Source: Tannerella sp. (lineage in GTDB: Bacteria > Bacteroidota > Bacteroidia > Bacteroidales > Tannerellaceae). From it: DNA of 6,245 nucleotides. Below, one piece after another: positions 1 to 6,245 of the stretch. Position 1 is the first letter of the stretch; each line of letters starts with the position of its first letter. Location: the NCBI GenBank assembly GCA_031268395.1, contig JAIRXI010000068.1:1-6245 (forward strand), read 5' to 3'. The notes beneath the pieces were generated by a model that saw only the letters and a list, made by a program, of their open reading frames with translations, searched no databases and was not told where the DNA came from. The position numbers were made by a program, and so were the translations under genes.

Positions 1-2785
1 CGTCGAGCCAGAACTTGTTTTCGCGCAGCCAGGCCAGCGGCCAGGCGGCCTTGGAACGCGGATAGGCATGATGCCATTCGTCCGCGGCGACTTCGGCGGC
101 AGGGTGGGGGGCGTTCTTCAGGACATTGTCCTCGCGCGAAGCCGTTCCGTTTTCGATCTCCCTGATTTCTTCGCGAATGCAGATCATCACTTCGACAAAA
201 CGGTCCAGTTCGGCCCGGCTTTCGCTTTCCGTCGGCTCGACCATCAGGGTGCCGTGTACCGGGAAGGAGAGGGTGGGGGCGTGGTAGCCGAAGTCGGCCA
301 GCCGCTTGGCGATGTCGTTTTCGTCGATGCCGGCCGACGCCTTGAAGGGGCGGCAGTCCAGGATCAGTTCGTGTCCGACGCGTCCCTGTGCGCCGGTGTA
401 GACGATGCCGTAGGCATGACGCAGGCGGGCGGCCAGGTAATTGGCGTTGAGGATGGCGGTGCGGGTGGCGTGCGTCAGTCCGTCCGTTCCCAGCAGGCGG
501 ATGCAGGCGTAGGCCACGGGCAGGATGCCGGCGTTGCCGAAGGGCGCTGCGGCGACGGCATGGCGGCTTCCGGCGGCGGCGGACGGGTGGGAGGGGAGGA
601 AGGGGATGAGGTGGGCGGCCACGCAGATGGGGCCTGTGCCCGGACCGCCGCCGCCGTGGGGCGAAGCGAAGGTCTTGTGGAGGTTGAGGTGGCAGACGTC
701 GGCGCCGATACGGCCCGGACGGGTCAGGCCCACCTGCGCGTTCATGTTGGCGCCGTCCATATAGAGCTGTCCGCCGCAGGCGTGGATCAGGGCGCACATC
801 TCCCGGATGCCGGTCTCAAAAATGCCGTGCGTGGAAGGATACGTAATCATGCAGGCGGCCAGGCGGTGGCGGTGCGTTTCGGCCTGGCGGCGGAAGTCGT
901 CCGGGTCGATGTTTCCCCGCTCGTCGCAGCGGACGGTCACGGGCGTGTAGCCGCACTGGACGGCGCTGGCCGGGTTGGTGCCGTGTGCGGAGGCGGGCAG
1001 CAGGACGATGTCGCGGTGTCCCTGTCCGATGTGTTCCTGATAGGAGCGGATGGCGCAAAGTCCGGCAAATTCGCCCGCCGCGCCGGAGTTGGGTTGCAGG
1101 CTGACGCCCGGCAGGCCGGTGATTTCGGCCAGGCAGGCGGCCAGGCTGTCGAACAGTTCGGTGTATCCTTCGGTCTGATCGGCGGGGGCGAAGGGATGGA
1201 TGTGCTGAAATTCGGGGCGGCTGAGGGGGAGCATCTCCGTGGCTGCGTTCAGCTTCATCGTGCACGAACCCAGCGGGATCATCGCGTGTGCCAGCGAAAT
1301 GTCCTTGCGTTCGAGCCGCTTGATGTAGCGCATCAGTTCCGTTTCGGTATGATATTTCCGGAAAACATCCTGCCGGAGGAAGGCGGAGGTGCGCACCCGT
1401 TTGGGGTCGAGATGGAGCTGCATCGGGACGCTGTCGTGCAGGGTACGGTCGGCGCCGGCGGCGCTCGCGAAGATGTACAGCAGTGTGCCGAGGTCGGTGA
1501 GCTGCGTGGTTTCGTCGAGGCTGATGCCGATGTCGCCAGTGGCGAAGTAGCGCAGGTTGACGCGACATTCCAGGGCAATGTGGCGCAGGGCGGCGAGCGA
1601 AGCGTGTTCCGGCGCGGCGATCTTGAGCGTGTCGAAATAGTTCCGGTTCAGCTGCCGGTATCCCGTTTTTTCCAGTTCGCCGGCGAGGAATCCGGCGTAC
1701 GCATGGATGCGCGTGGCGATGTGGCGCAGTCCTTCGGCGCCGTGATAGACGGCATAGAATCCGGACATGCTGGCCGGGAGCGCCTGGGCGGTGCAGATGT
1801 TGGAGGTGGCCTTTTCGCGCTTGATGTGCTGTTCGCGCGTCTGGAGGGCCAGCCGGAAGGCGGGGCGGCCGTGGGCGTCGACCGAAAGGCCGACGACGCG
1901 TCCCGGAAGCAGGCGCCTGTATTCGTCCTTTACGGCAAAAAAGGCGGCCGACGGCCCTCCGCAGAACATGGGTATGCCGAAACGCTGACTGCTGCCGAAT
2001 ACGACGTCGGCGTCCCACTCGCCCGGCGGCACCAGGAGGGCGAGGCTCAGCAGGTCGGCCGCCACGGCCACGCGCGTGCCGCGGCTGTGGGCGGCGGCCA
2101 CGAATCCGGCACAGTCTTCGACCGAGCCGTTCCCGTCGGGATACTGGAGGATGGCGGCGAAGACGTTGTCCATCGACGGACTCCGGCGCCAGTCGCCCGT
2201 GACTACTTCAATGCCCCGCGGCGCCATCCGGGTCCGGATCACGGCCTGCGTCGTGGCAAACACGTTTTCGTCCACAAAAAGGCGATTCGCTCCGGCCGTT
2301 ACCTGTTCGCGGCTGCGGGCGGCGTGCAGCATGGCGGCGGCTTCGGCGGCGGCGGTGGCTTCGTCCAGCAGCGAACAGTTGGCCAGCGACATGCCGGTCA
2401 GCTCGCAGATCGCGGTCTGGAAATTGAACAGCGCCTCCAGGCGTCCCTGCGACACTTCGGCCTGGTAGGGGGTGTAAGAGGTGTACCACACCGGGTTTTC
2501 AAAGACGTTCCGCAGGATGGGCGCCGGGCAGACGGTGTCGTACCATCCGGCGCCGATATACGACGTGAACACCCGGTTTTTGGAGGCCAGTTCGGCCATG
2601 TGTTCGCTAAATTCGCGTTCGGTCATCGGCTCGGGAAGGTTCAGCGGCTTCTCCAGGCGGATGTCCGGCGGCAGGGTCTGTTCGATCAGTTCGTCGACGG
2701 AAGTTACTCCGACAGCGTCCAGCATCGGAGGGAGGTCATCCGGGGAAATGCCCGCATGACGGATGGCAAATATATTGGTATCCAT
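1..2785 (-). CDS. gcvP: Glycine dehydrogenase (decarboxylating), P-protein of the glycine cleavage system; 3' end cut by window
   Basis: PLP-dependent P-protein. It decarboxylates glycine and passes the aminomethyl group to the lipoyl arm of GcvH; it acts in the cytoplasm. The frame stays open from the ATG at 2785 to the left edge, giving 928 codons. The family is usually about 950 residues, so only some 20-30 C-terminal residues are missing. It is the single-chain form with both halves. The N-terminal half shows the RHxG start (about residue 9) and REQHIKREKATSNICTAQAL. The C-terminal half shows GSCTM (506-510), HGTNPASA (601-608), NLHKTF with the PLP-binding lysine at K704, and the glycine-rich SPHGGGGPGTG (708-718). 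The last visible residues, ending NKFWL, match the family's C-terminal region in the same frame, so I see no frameshift. It lies 41 bases after the metallo-hydrolase gene and is probably co-transcribed with it. No Shine-Dalgarno is visible. The gene is very G/C-rich and has no TTA, CTA or TCA codon. gcvT and gcvH are not in the window. Confidence 0.97.
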   Translation of the reverse strand, partial: MDTNIFAIRHAGISPDDLPPMLDAVGVTSVDELIEQTLPPDIRLEKPLNLPEPMTEREFSEHMAELASKNRVFTSYIGAGWYDTVCPAPILRNVFENPVWYTSYTPYQAEVSQGRLEALFNFQTAICELTGMSLANCSLLDEATAAAEAAAMLHAARSREQVTAGANRLFVDENVFATTQAVIRTRMAPRGIEVVTGDWRRSPSMDNVFAAILQYPDGNGSVEDCAGFVAAAHSRGTRVAVAADLLSLALLVPPGEWDADVVFGSSQRFGIPMFCGGPSAAFFAVKDEYRRLLPGRVVGLSVDAHGRPAFRLALQTREQHIKREKATSNICTAQALPASMSGFYAVYHGAEGLRHIATRIHAYAGFLAGELEKTGYRQLNRNYFDTLKIAAPEHASLAALRHIALECRVNLRYFATGDIGISLDETTQLTDLGTLLYIFASAAGADRTLHDSVPMQLHLDPKRVRTSAFLRQDVFRKYHTETELMRYIKRLERKDISLAHAMIPLGSCTMKLNAATEMLPLSRPEFQHIHPFAPADQTEGYTELFDSLAACLAEITGLPGVSLQPNSGAAGEFAGLCAIRSYQEHIGQGHRDIVLLPASAHGTNPASAVQCGYTPVTVRCDERGNIDPDDFRRQAETHRHRLAACMITYPSTHGIFETGIREMCALIHACGGQLYMDGANMNAQVGLTRPGRIGADVCHLNLHKTFASPHGGGGPGTGPICVAAHLIPFLPSHPSAAAGSRHAVAAAPFGNAGILPVAYACIRLLGTDGLTHATRTAILNANYLAARLRHAYGIVYTGAQGRVGHELILDCRPFKASAGIDENDIAKRLADFGYHAPTLSFPVHGTLMVEPTESESRAELDRFVEVMICIREEIREIENGTASREDNVLKNAPHPAAEVAADEWHHAYPRSKAAWPLAWLRENKFWLD

Positions 2786-2826
2786 TTGAAAATAAAATTA
2801 TTGTATAAGGGTTGTTTTTTTGACTG
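2786..2826 (-). other. Short A/T-rich spacer between the hydrolase gene and gcvP
   Basis: These 41 bases, read on the minus strand, contain a run of seven A, then an A/T-rich stretch leading into the gcvP ATG. No hairpin with a T-run is seen, so I find no terminator between the two genes. A TAATTTTA sequence resembles a -7 element (7 of 8), but it ends only nine bases before the ATG and has no -33 partner. Read-through from upstream is therefore favoured. An A-rich leader without Shine-Dalgarno is usual in Bacteroidota. Confidence 0.5.
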
Positions 2827-3474
2827 TTACTTTTTGAGAAAGGGGTTGTGCTGTTTTTCAGCCAGGAGGGTGGTGGGCGGTCCGTGTCCCGGGAAGACGG
2901 CCGTATCTTCCGGAAGGAGGAGAAGGCGTTCCCGGATGCTTGCCATCAACGTGTCGAAATGGCCTCCCCACAGGTCGGTCCGCCCGATGCCGCCCTGAAA
3001 CAGGACGTCGCCGGCAATGACGAACCCGTCCTGCGGCGCGTAAAACGAGAGGCTGCCGGGCGAGTGGCCGGGCGTATGCAGTGTGGTCAGTTCCGAATGG
3101 CCGAAGGCAATGGTTTCCCCGTCCGTCAGGAAGCGGTATCCCGTTTCTGCAAACCGGACCGGAAAAGGGAGATGCATGGCCCGAACCTGCGCTTCGGGCG
3201 AGGGCAGTTGCTCGACGTCGTTCCGGTGCGCTTCCGGCTGGAGGCCCCAGGTCTGCGCGGCAAACCGGTTTCCCAGCACGTGGTCGAAATGCAGATGCGT
3301 ACAGAGGAGGCGTTTCACCGTCAGCTGATGCCCGGACACGTAATCGCTCAGCTGCTTTTCTTCGGCGGGCGTCATGCAGCCGCAGTCGACAATCGCGGCT
3401 TCTCCCGTTTCGTCGTGCAGCACGAAGGTGTTTACGGCCACCATGTTGAATGTAAATGCCCGGACGGTAATCAT
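2827..3474 (-). CDS. MBL-fold metallo-hydrolase, glyoxalase II / YcbL-like
   Basis: A 215-residue protein of the metallo-beta-lactamase fold. The metal-binding signature THLHFDH gives H60, H62, D64 and H65. Further ligands fit HTPGH (H137), the aspartate in AGD (D156) and FPGHGP (H197). The stretch GGIGRTDLWGG (161-171) is typical of the small hydroxyacylglutathione-hydrolase-like (YcbL-type) branch. It lacks the long C-terminal substrate domain of classical GloB. Such proteins usually hydrolyse thioesters and probably bind two zinc or iron ions in the cytoplasm; the substrate here cannot be read from sequence. I chose the ATG at 3474 because the protein then begins MITVRAFTFN, which is where family members start. 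That ATG overlaps the rsmG stop codon as ATGA, suggesting translational coupling. The open frame continues upstream to 3600, but that part lies over rsmG and is basic and repetitive. The stop is TAA at 2829-2827. Confidence 0.92.
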   Translation of the reverse strand: MITVRAFTFNMVAVNTFVLHDETGEAAIVDCGCMTPAEEKQLSDYVSGHQLTVKRLLCTHLHFDHVLGNRFAAQTWGLQPEAHRNDVEQLPSPEAQVRAMHLPFPVRFAETGYRFLTDGETIAFGHSELTTLHTPGHSPGSLSFYAPQDGFVIAGDVLFQGGIGRTDLWGGHFDTLMASIRERLLLLPEDTAVFPGHGPPTTLLAEKQHNPFLKK

Positions 3475-4091
3475 AGCTGTATGTAGATGACTTTTTTCTC
3501 TTTGAAAAAAGGGTCCTTGTAACAGTCTTCGAGCGGCAGGACGACGGCCCGCTGGCGGAAGGGCCGGACTTCGTGCTGCACGTCTCCGCCTTTGAGGCAT
3601 ATCAGGCCGTTGGGCAGTGCATTCTGCTGTTCGCGGCGGATGTTTTTCCGGGCCAGTCTGGCCATGTCGGGCAGGGGCATTACGGCGCGGCTGACGACAA
3701 AGTCAACCTGCGCCTTTTCGTCTTCCATGCGGCAGTGGCGCGCCGTTACATTTGTCAGGCCGATGGCCTCGGCGATGGCCTGCACGACTTTGATTTTCTT
3801 GCCGGTGCCGTCGATCAGGAGGAACGATACTTCGGGAAAGAAGATGGCCAGCGGAATGCCCGGAAAGCCGCCTCCCGTACCTGCGTCCATCACGAGCGTG
3901 CCGTCTCTGAAGCGAATCATCTTCTCAATGCCCAGCGAATGGAGTACGTGACGGAGGTAGAGATTTTCAATATCTTTTCGGGAAATGACATTGATTTTGG
4001 CGTTCCAGTCCATATAAAGAACCTGGAGGGCAGCAAACTGTCGGATTTGCTTCCCGTCCAGGTTCGGGTAACAGGTTTGAATGATTTCCAT
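3471..4091 (-). CDS. rsmG: 16S rRNA (guanine(527)-N(7))-methyltransferase RsmG (GidB)
   Basis: SAM-dependent methyltransferase that makes m7G at position 527 (E. coli numbering) of 16S rRNA. Loss of the enzyme is known in other bacteria to give low-level streptomycin resistance. The protein has 206 residues, a normal length. The visible family blocks are NAKINVISRKDIENLYLRHV (30-49), the SAM-binding VMDAGTGGGFPGIPLAI (67-83), LIDGTGKK (92-99), SRAVMPL (134-140) and LICLKGG (163-169). LIDGTGKK has glycine where many homologs have serine (LxDSxxKK), a minor change. I chose the ATG at 4091 because the protein then begins MEIIQ. A TTG at 4100 in the same frame overlaps the upstream stop and would add three residues, which is less likely. 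It starts 5 bases after the lipoprotein gene and ends in CTATGA, which contains the next gene's start codon. It is probably read from the promoter upstream of the lipoprotein. Confidence 0.96.
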   Translation of the reverse strand: MEIIQTCYPNLDGKQIRQFAALQVLYMDWNAKINVISRKDIENLYLRHVLHSLGIEKMIRFRDGTLVMDAGTGGGFPGIPLAIFFPEVSFLLIDGTGKKIKVVQAIAEAIGLTNVTARHCRMEDEKAQVDFVVSRAVMPLPDMARLARKNIRREQQNALPNGLICLKGGDVQHEVRPFRQRAVVLPLEDCYKDPFFKEKKVIYIQL

Positions 4092-4096
4092 TCCGT

Positions 4097-4918
4097 TCAA
4101 AAGGCAATGGCCGCCAGCGGACTGTCTGCGCGAAGCAGATGCCTGACCGTTTCGTATGGCAGCTGTACGACAACAGGGCCTACGGCGTAGGCGGCAATAT
4201 CATATTCATTATATATATAGGTAATGCCCGTATCGTCCACATAAAAATTCCCGTTAGGAGCGATTTCGCTGACGCTGAGAAAGCCGACATTTTCCAGTTC
4301 CGGCGCACTGTCCACGTTGTTGGACGCGGAGATATTGTCTACGATAATTTTGGCCAGATCCTCCCGGTAATCGTCGATAAAGAGGTCTTTTTCGCTCAGC
4401 GCCCGACCGGTTTTCAGGTCGATCACCCGGTTGACCTGCTTGTGGTTGTTATGTGCGCCGCCGCTGAAAGTCTCTCTGCCGACCGTCACGCTCAGGAGGT
4501 CGTCCCGGTTATAGAGAATCCGGTTGTTCGACGTCTGATAATACTCGAATGCCGGCCTGTCTTCATCCTGGACTTTATCTTCATCCCTGATCATGTTGCT
4601 GATATAGTCATCTGCATATTTTTCCGCCGCTTTTTCCGGCGTCATGTTCGCATAGTCGCTTCCGAAATAATCAAGGATAAACAGTTTCTGTACCGATTTC
4701 AAAATGCTTTTGTCGAGAAAGTCAACCGGATAGATGAAACTGAGTTGCAGGGAACAGTTGGGTTTTGTGTCGGCGCTGGCGGAGTGACAGGTTCTGTTTA
4801 CCACGACCGAATCCCATTGCACATGGTTTTCCGCTACTTCTACCCTGCCTTTATGAGTGCAGGAACACAGGGCGATTCCACCCCCAATCAATAAGATTTT
4901 AAAAAACATTGTTTTCAT
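4097..4918 (-). CDS. Predicted lipoprotein with DUF4163/DUF3298-type (PdaC/RsiV-like) domains
   Basis: A 273-residue envelope protein of unknown function. The N-terminus, MKTMFFKILLIGGGIALCSC, is a short lysine-containing segment, a hydrophobic core and a lipobox-like LCSC, so lipidation is expected at C20. The residues after the cysteine (THKGRVEVAE) do not form the acidic surface-export signal known in Bacteroidota lipoproteins, so a periplasm-facing location is my guess. The middle (about 55-150) resembles DUF4163. The FSGGAHNN motif (151-158) and the part running to GITYIYNEYDIAAYAVGP (231-248) and LPYE (253-256) fit DUF3298, the fold of RsiV and PdaC C-terminal regions. C44 and C55 could pair as a disulfide. 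I chose the ATG at 4918 because it gives a proper signal peptide. The open frame reaches up to 5014, but the candidate -7 promoter element lies inside that extension. This is the first gene of the minus-strand cluster, 5 bases before rsmG. Its base composition is visibly more A/T-rich than gcvP. Confidence 0.87.
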   Translation of the reverse strand: MKTMFFKILLIGGGIALCSCTHKGRVEVAENHVQWDSVVVNRTCHSASADTKPNCSLQLSFIYPVDFLDKSILKSVQKLFILDYFGSDYANMTPEKAAEKYADDYISNMIRDEDKVQDEDRPAFEYYQTSNNRILYNRDDLLSVTVGRETFSGGAHNNHKQVNRVIDLKTGRALSEKDLFIDDYREDLAKIIVDNISASNNVDSAPELENVGFLSVSEIAPNGNFYVDDTGITYIYNEYDIAAYAVGPVVVQLPYETVRHLLRADSPLAAIAF

Positions 4919-4944
4919 CACGTTGATAATTATAGATAATGATG

Positions 4945-4952
4945 CAAATATA
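4945..4952 (-). promoter_or_regulatory. Candidate -7 element for the lipoprotein-rsmG-hydrolase-gcvP cluster
   Basis: Read on the minus strand this is TATATTTG, a perfect match to the Bacteroides -7 consensus TAnnTTTG. It lies 26 bases before the lipoprotein ATG, so the predicted leader is about 20 bases. The -33 element is weak: only a T-rich run ending TTTTCTC sits at about the right distance. Its position inside the longer open frame argues for the start codon at 4918. It may drive all four minus-strand genes. Confidence 0.45.
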
Positions 4953-4961
4953 GCGATATTT
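4946..4961. repeat. Perfect 6+6 inverted repeat overlapping the lipoprotein promoter (operator-like)
   Basis: AAATAT and ATATTT flank the 4-base spacer AGCG, making a 16-base perfect inverted repeat. It covers seven of the eight bases of the candidate -7 element, where a bound repressor would block the polymerase. The arms are pure A/T in an A/T-rich region, so chance is a real possibility. Confidence 0.3.
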
Positions 4962-5024
4962 TCCGTGCGTGGAGAAAAAAAACTATTATGATTTCCTAAA
5001 TTACATTTTTTCACATCAAATTCT

Positions 5025-5055
5025 ATTGCTGGCTGGCGAAAAAACTGTACTTTAG
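5025..5055 (+). promoter_or_regulatory. Candidate Bacteroidota-type promoter for gyrA
   Basis: A -33-like ATTG (5025-5028; consensus TTTG) is followed, after a 19-base spacer, by TACTTTAG (5048-5055), which matches 7 of 8 positions of the Bacteroides -7 consensus TAnnTTTG. Transcription would start at about 5060, giving a leader of roughly 40 bases before the gyrA ATG. The spacing fits the known architecture of primary sigma promoters in Bacteroides. The assignment rests on pattern alone. Confidence 0.45.
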
Positions 5056-5058
5056 CGT

Positions 5059-5074
5059 GCTCTTTTGGAAGAGC
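5059..5074 (+). promoter_or_regulatory. Small hairpin in the gyrA leader
   Basis: GCTCTT (5059-5064) pairs exactly with AAGAGC (5069-5074) around a TTGG loop, and a T-G wobble could add a seventh pair. It begins at about the predicted transcription start, 29 bases before the ATG, and is followed by an unstructured A/T-rich stretch. It could be a 5' stabilising stem, a binding site in DNA, or chance. It is not followed by a T-run long enough for a clear terminator. Confidence 0.35.
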
Positions 5075-5103
5075 GATTTTAATACATATAAATATATTAA
5101 TAA

Positions 5104-6245
5104 ATGACTGAACAAGACAGAATTATTGCGGTTGATATTGATGAAGTAATGAAATCGGCCTACATTGATTATTCCATGTCGGTGATTGTTTCGCGAGCGC
5201 TTCCCGATGTCAGGGATGGATTTAAACCGGTTCACAGACGTGTGCTGTTTGGGATGAATGAACTGGGCAATACATCCGATAAACCTTATAAGAAATCTGC
5301 CAGAATTGTAGGAGAAGTATTGGGTAAATATCACCCGCACGGCGACTCGTCCGTGTATGGAGCCATGGTGCGCATGGCGCAAGTGTGGTCACTCCGTTAC
5401 CCGTTAGTGGATGGACAGGGAAATTTCGGCTCGGTCGACGGCGACAGTCCGGCGGCCATGCGTTATACGGAAGCCCGCCTGAGCCGGATGGCAGAAGAAA
5501 TGCTGCGCGACATTGACAAGGAGACGGTTGATTTCCAGTTTAATTTTGATGATACGCTGCAAGAGCCGAGCGTCCTGCCGACACGCCTGCCGAACCTGCT
5601 CATTAACGGGGCTTCGGGTATTGCCGTGGGGATGGCGACCAATATGCCGCCCCATAACATCGGCGAAGTGGTAGATGCCTGCATCGCCTGCATCGATGCG
5701 AAAGGCGAAATCAGTGTCGAAGAACTGATGAAGCATATTAAGGCGCCGGACTTTCCGACGGGCGCCACGATATACGGCTATGCCGGTGTGAAGGAGGCTT
5801 TTGAAACGGGCAGGGGACGTGTCGTACTGCGCGGGAAGGCCGAGATTGAAATGGATGGCCCTCACGAAAAAATTATCATTTCCGAGATACCTTACATGGT
5901 CAACAAGGCGGAATTGATTAAATACATTGCCGATCTGGTGAACGAAAAACGCATCGACGGCATATCCAACGTAAATGACGAATCCGACCGCAACGGGATG
6001 CGTATCGTGGTAGACGTGAAACGCGACGCCAATTCCAATGTGGTATTGAACAAACTCTACAAACTCACGGCATTGCAGTCGTCGTTCAGCGTGAACAACA
6101 TCGCGCTGGTGAACGGACGCCCCAAACTGCTGAACCTGCACGATTTGATTACCTACTTTATCGACCACCGGAAAGATGTGGTGCGACGCCGTACGCAGTA
6201 TGAATTGCGAAAGGCCGAAGAGCGGGCGCATATTCTGGAGGGTCT
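5104..6245 (+). CDS. gyrA: DNA gyrase subunit A, N-terminal 380 codons; cut by window
   Basis: The breakage-reunion subunit of DNA gyrase, which with GyrB introduces negative supercoils into DNA using ATP. The frame is open from the ATG at 5104 to the right edge. The family is about 820-880 residues, so the rest of the tower/coiled-coil region and the whole C-terminal DNA-wrapping domain lie outside. Visible landmarks are [20 protein letters not shown] (20-39), the quinolone region [19 protein letters not shown] (75-93), the catalytic tyrosine Y121 in AAMRYTEAR, and the DNA-intercalating isoleucine I173 in [15 protein letters not shown]. Residue S82 (E. coli S83) is the drug-sensitive serine. 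Position 86 (E. coli D87) is glycine, encoded GGA. Gyrase and topoisomerase IV A subunits are related; the [11 protein letters not shown] context and the close match to GyrA from the start favour gyrA over parC. It is divergent from the lipoprotein, with an A/T-rich leader and no Shine-Dalgarno. Confidence 0.97.
   Translation, partial: MTEQDRIIAVDIDEVMKSAYIDYSMSVIVSRALPDVRDGFKPVHRRVLFGMNELGNTSDKPYKKSARIVGEVLGKYHPHGDSSVYGAMVRMAQVWSLRYPLVDGQGNFGSVDGDSPAAMRYTEARLSRMAEEMLRDIDKETVDFQFNFDDTLQEPSVLPTRLPNLLINGASGIAVGMATNMPPHNIGEVVDACIACIDAKGEISVEELMKHIKAPDFPTGATIYGYAGVKEAFETGRGRVVLRGKAEIEMDGPHEKIIISEIPYMVNKAELIKYIADLVNEKRIDGISNVNDESDRNGMRIVVDVKRDANSNVVLNKLYKLTALQSSFSVNNIALVNGRPKLLNLHDLITYFIDHRKDVVRRRTQYELRKAEERAHILEG

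Noticed and set aside
816..2018. A 400-codon minus-strand frame inside gcvP
   Set aside because: It is out of frame with the conserved gcvP motifs and has arginine/proline/histidine-rich composition typical of a shifted G/C-rich gene.
2331..2365. GCG/GGC-rich triplet-repeat-like stretch
   Set aside because: It encodes the conserved EATAAAEAAAM segment of the P-protein N-terminal half, so alanine-rich coding explains it.
68..2998. A 976-codon open frame on the plus strand, the longest complete frame in the window
   Set aside because: It is the exact codon-register antisense of gcvP, runs on through the spacer into the hydrolase gene, is rich in G, V, R, A and D, and shows no recognisable domain. 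It exists because the sense genes lack TTA, CTA and TCA codons.
3475..3600. A 42-residue N-terminal extension of the metallo-hydrolase
   Set aside because: It lies wholly within rsmG, is rich in Arg, Pro and Ala, and family members begin at the MITVRAF position.
3573..4190. A 205-codon plus-strand frame over rsmG, and a 251-codon one at 4139-4894 over the lipoprotein
   Set aside because: Both are antisense shadows in register with genes that show clear family motifs.
4988..4999. A tiny ATG frame in the divergent intergenic region, with a GGAG upstream at 4971-4974
   Set aside because: It encodes only three residues before a stop, and the GGAG is 13 bases away in a phylum that rarely uses Shine-Dalgarno sequences.
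4919..5014. A 32-residue N-terminal extension of the lipoprotein
   Set aside because: It would bury the signal peptide and contains the candidate promoter element; the ATG at 4918 gives a normal lipoprotein signal.
5404..6231. A 275-codon minus-strand frame opposite gyrA, and a 119-codon one at 5023-5382
   Set aside because: Both are codon-aligned antisense shadows of the well-conserved gyrA sequence and match no family I recognise.

Overview
This 6245-base window looks like ordinary chromosomal core sequence from a member of the Bacteroidota, most likely the order Bacteroidales. Three things support this. The RsmG and GyrA proteins have Bacteroidales-like sequences. The divergent promoters fit the Bacteroides TAnnTTTG -7 consensus. 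No start codon is preceded by a convincing Shine-Dalgarno sequence, only by A/T-rich leaders. The genus cannot be fixed from this sequence alone.

Layout. On the minus strand, reading from right to left, four genes are packed as one probable operon. First is a DUF3298-type lipoprotein (4918 to 4097). Next is rsmG, the 16S rRNA G527 methyltransferase (4091 to 3471), after a 5-base gap. Then comes a metallo-beta-lactamase-fold hydrolase (3474 to 2827) that shares an ATGA start/stop overlap with rsmG. Last is gcvP, glycine dehydrogenase (2785 to beyond the left edge), after 41 bases. On the plus strand, gyrA (5104 to beyond the right edge) is divergent from the lipoprotein. A 185-base A/T-rich region between them holds candidate promoters for both directions, an operator-like inverted repeat and a small leader hairpin.

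How the genes fit together. The four minus-strand genes do not form one obvious pathway. They combine an envelope protein, ribosome modification, a small-molecule thioesterase or detoxification-type hydrolase, and glycine cleavage. Their tight spacing suggests shared transcription rather than one biochemical process. GyrA is the DNA-cleaving subunit of gyrase.

I found no mobile element, CRISPR array, RNA gene, toxin-antitoxin pair or defence cassette, and no sign of a new system. The most striking structural feature is that almost no TTA, CTA or TCA codons occur in about 2000 codons. This leaves long codon-aligned antisense open frames opposite every gene, including 976 codons opposite gcvP; these are best read as shadows. 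The other point worth checking is a glycine at the second quinolone-resistance position of GyrA.
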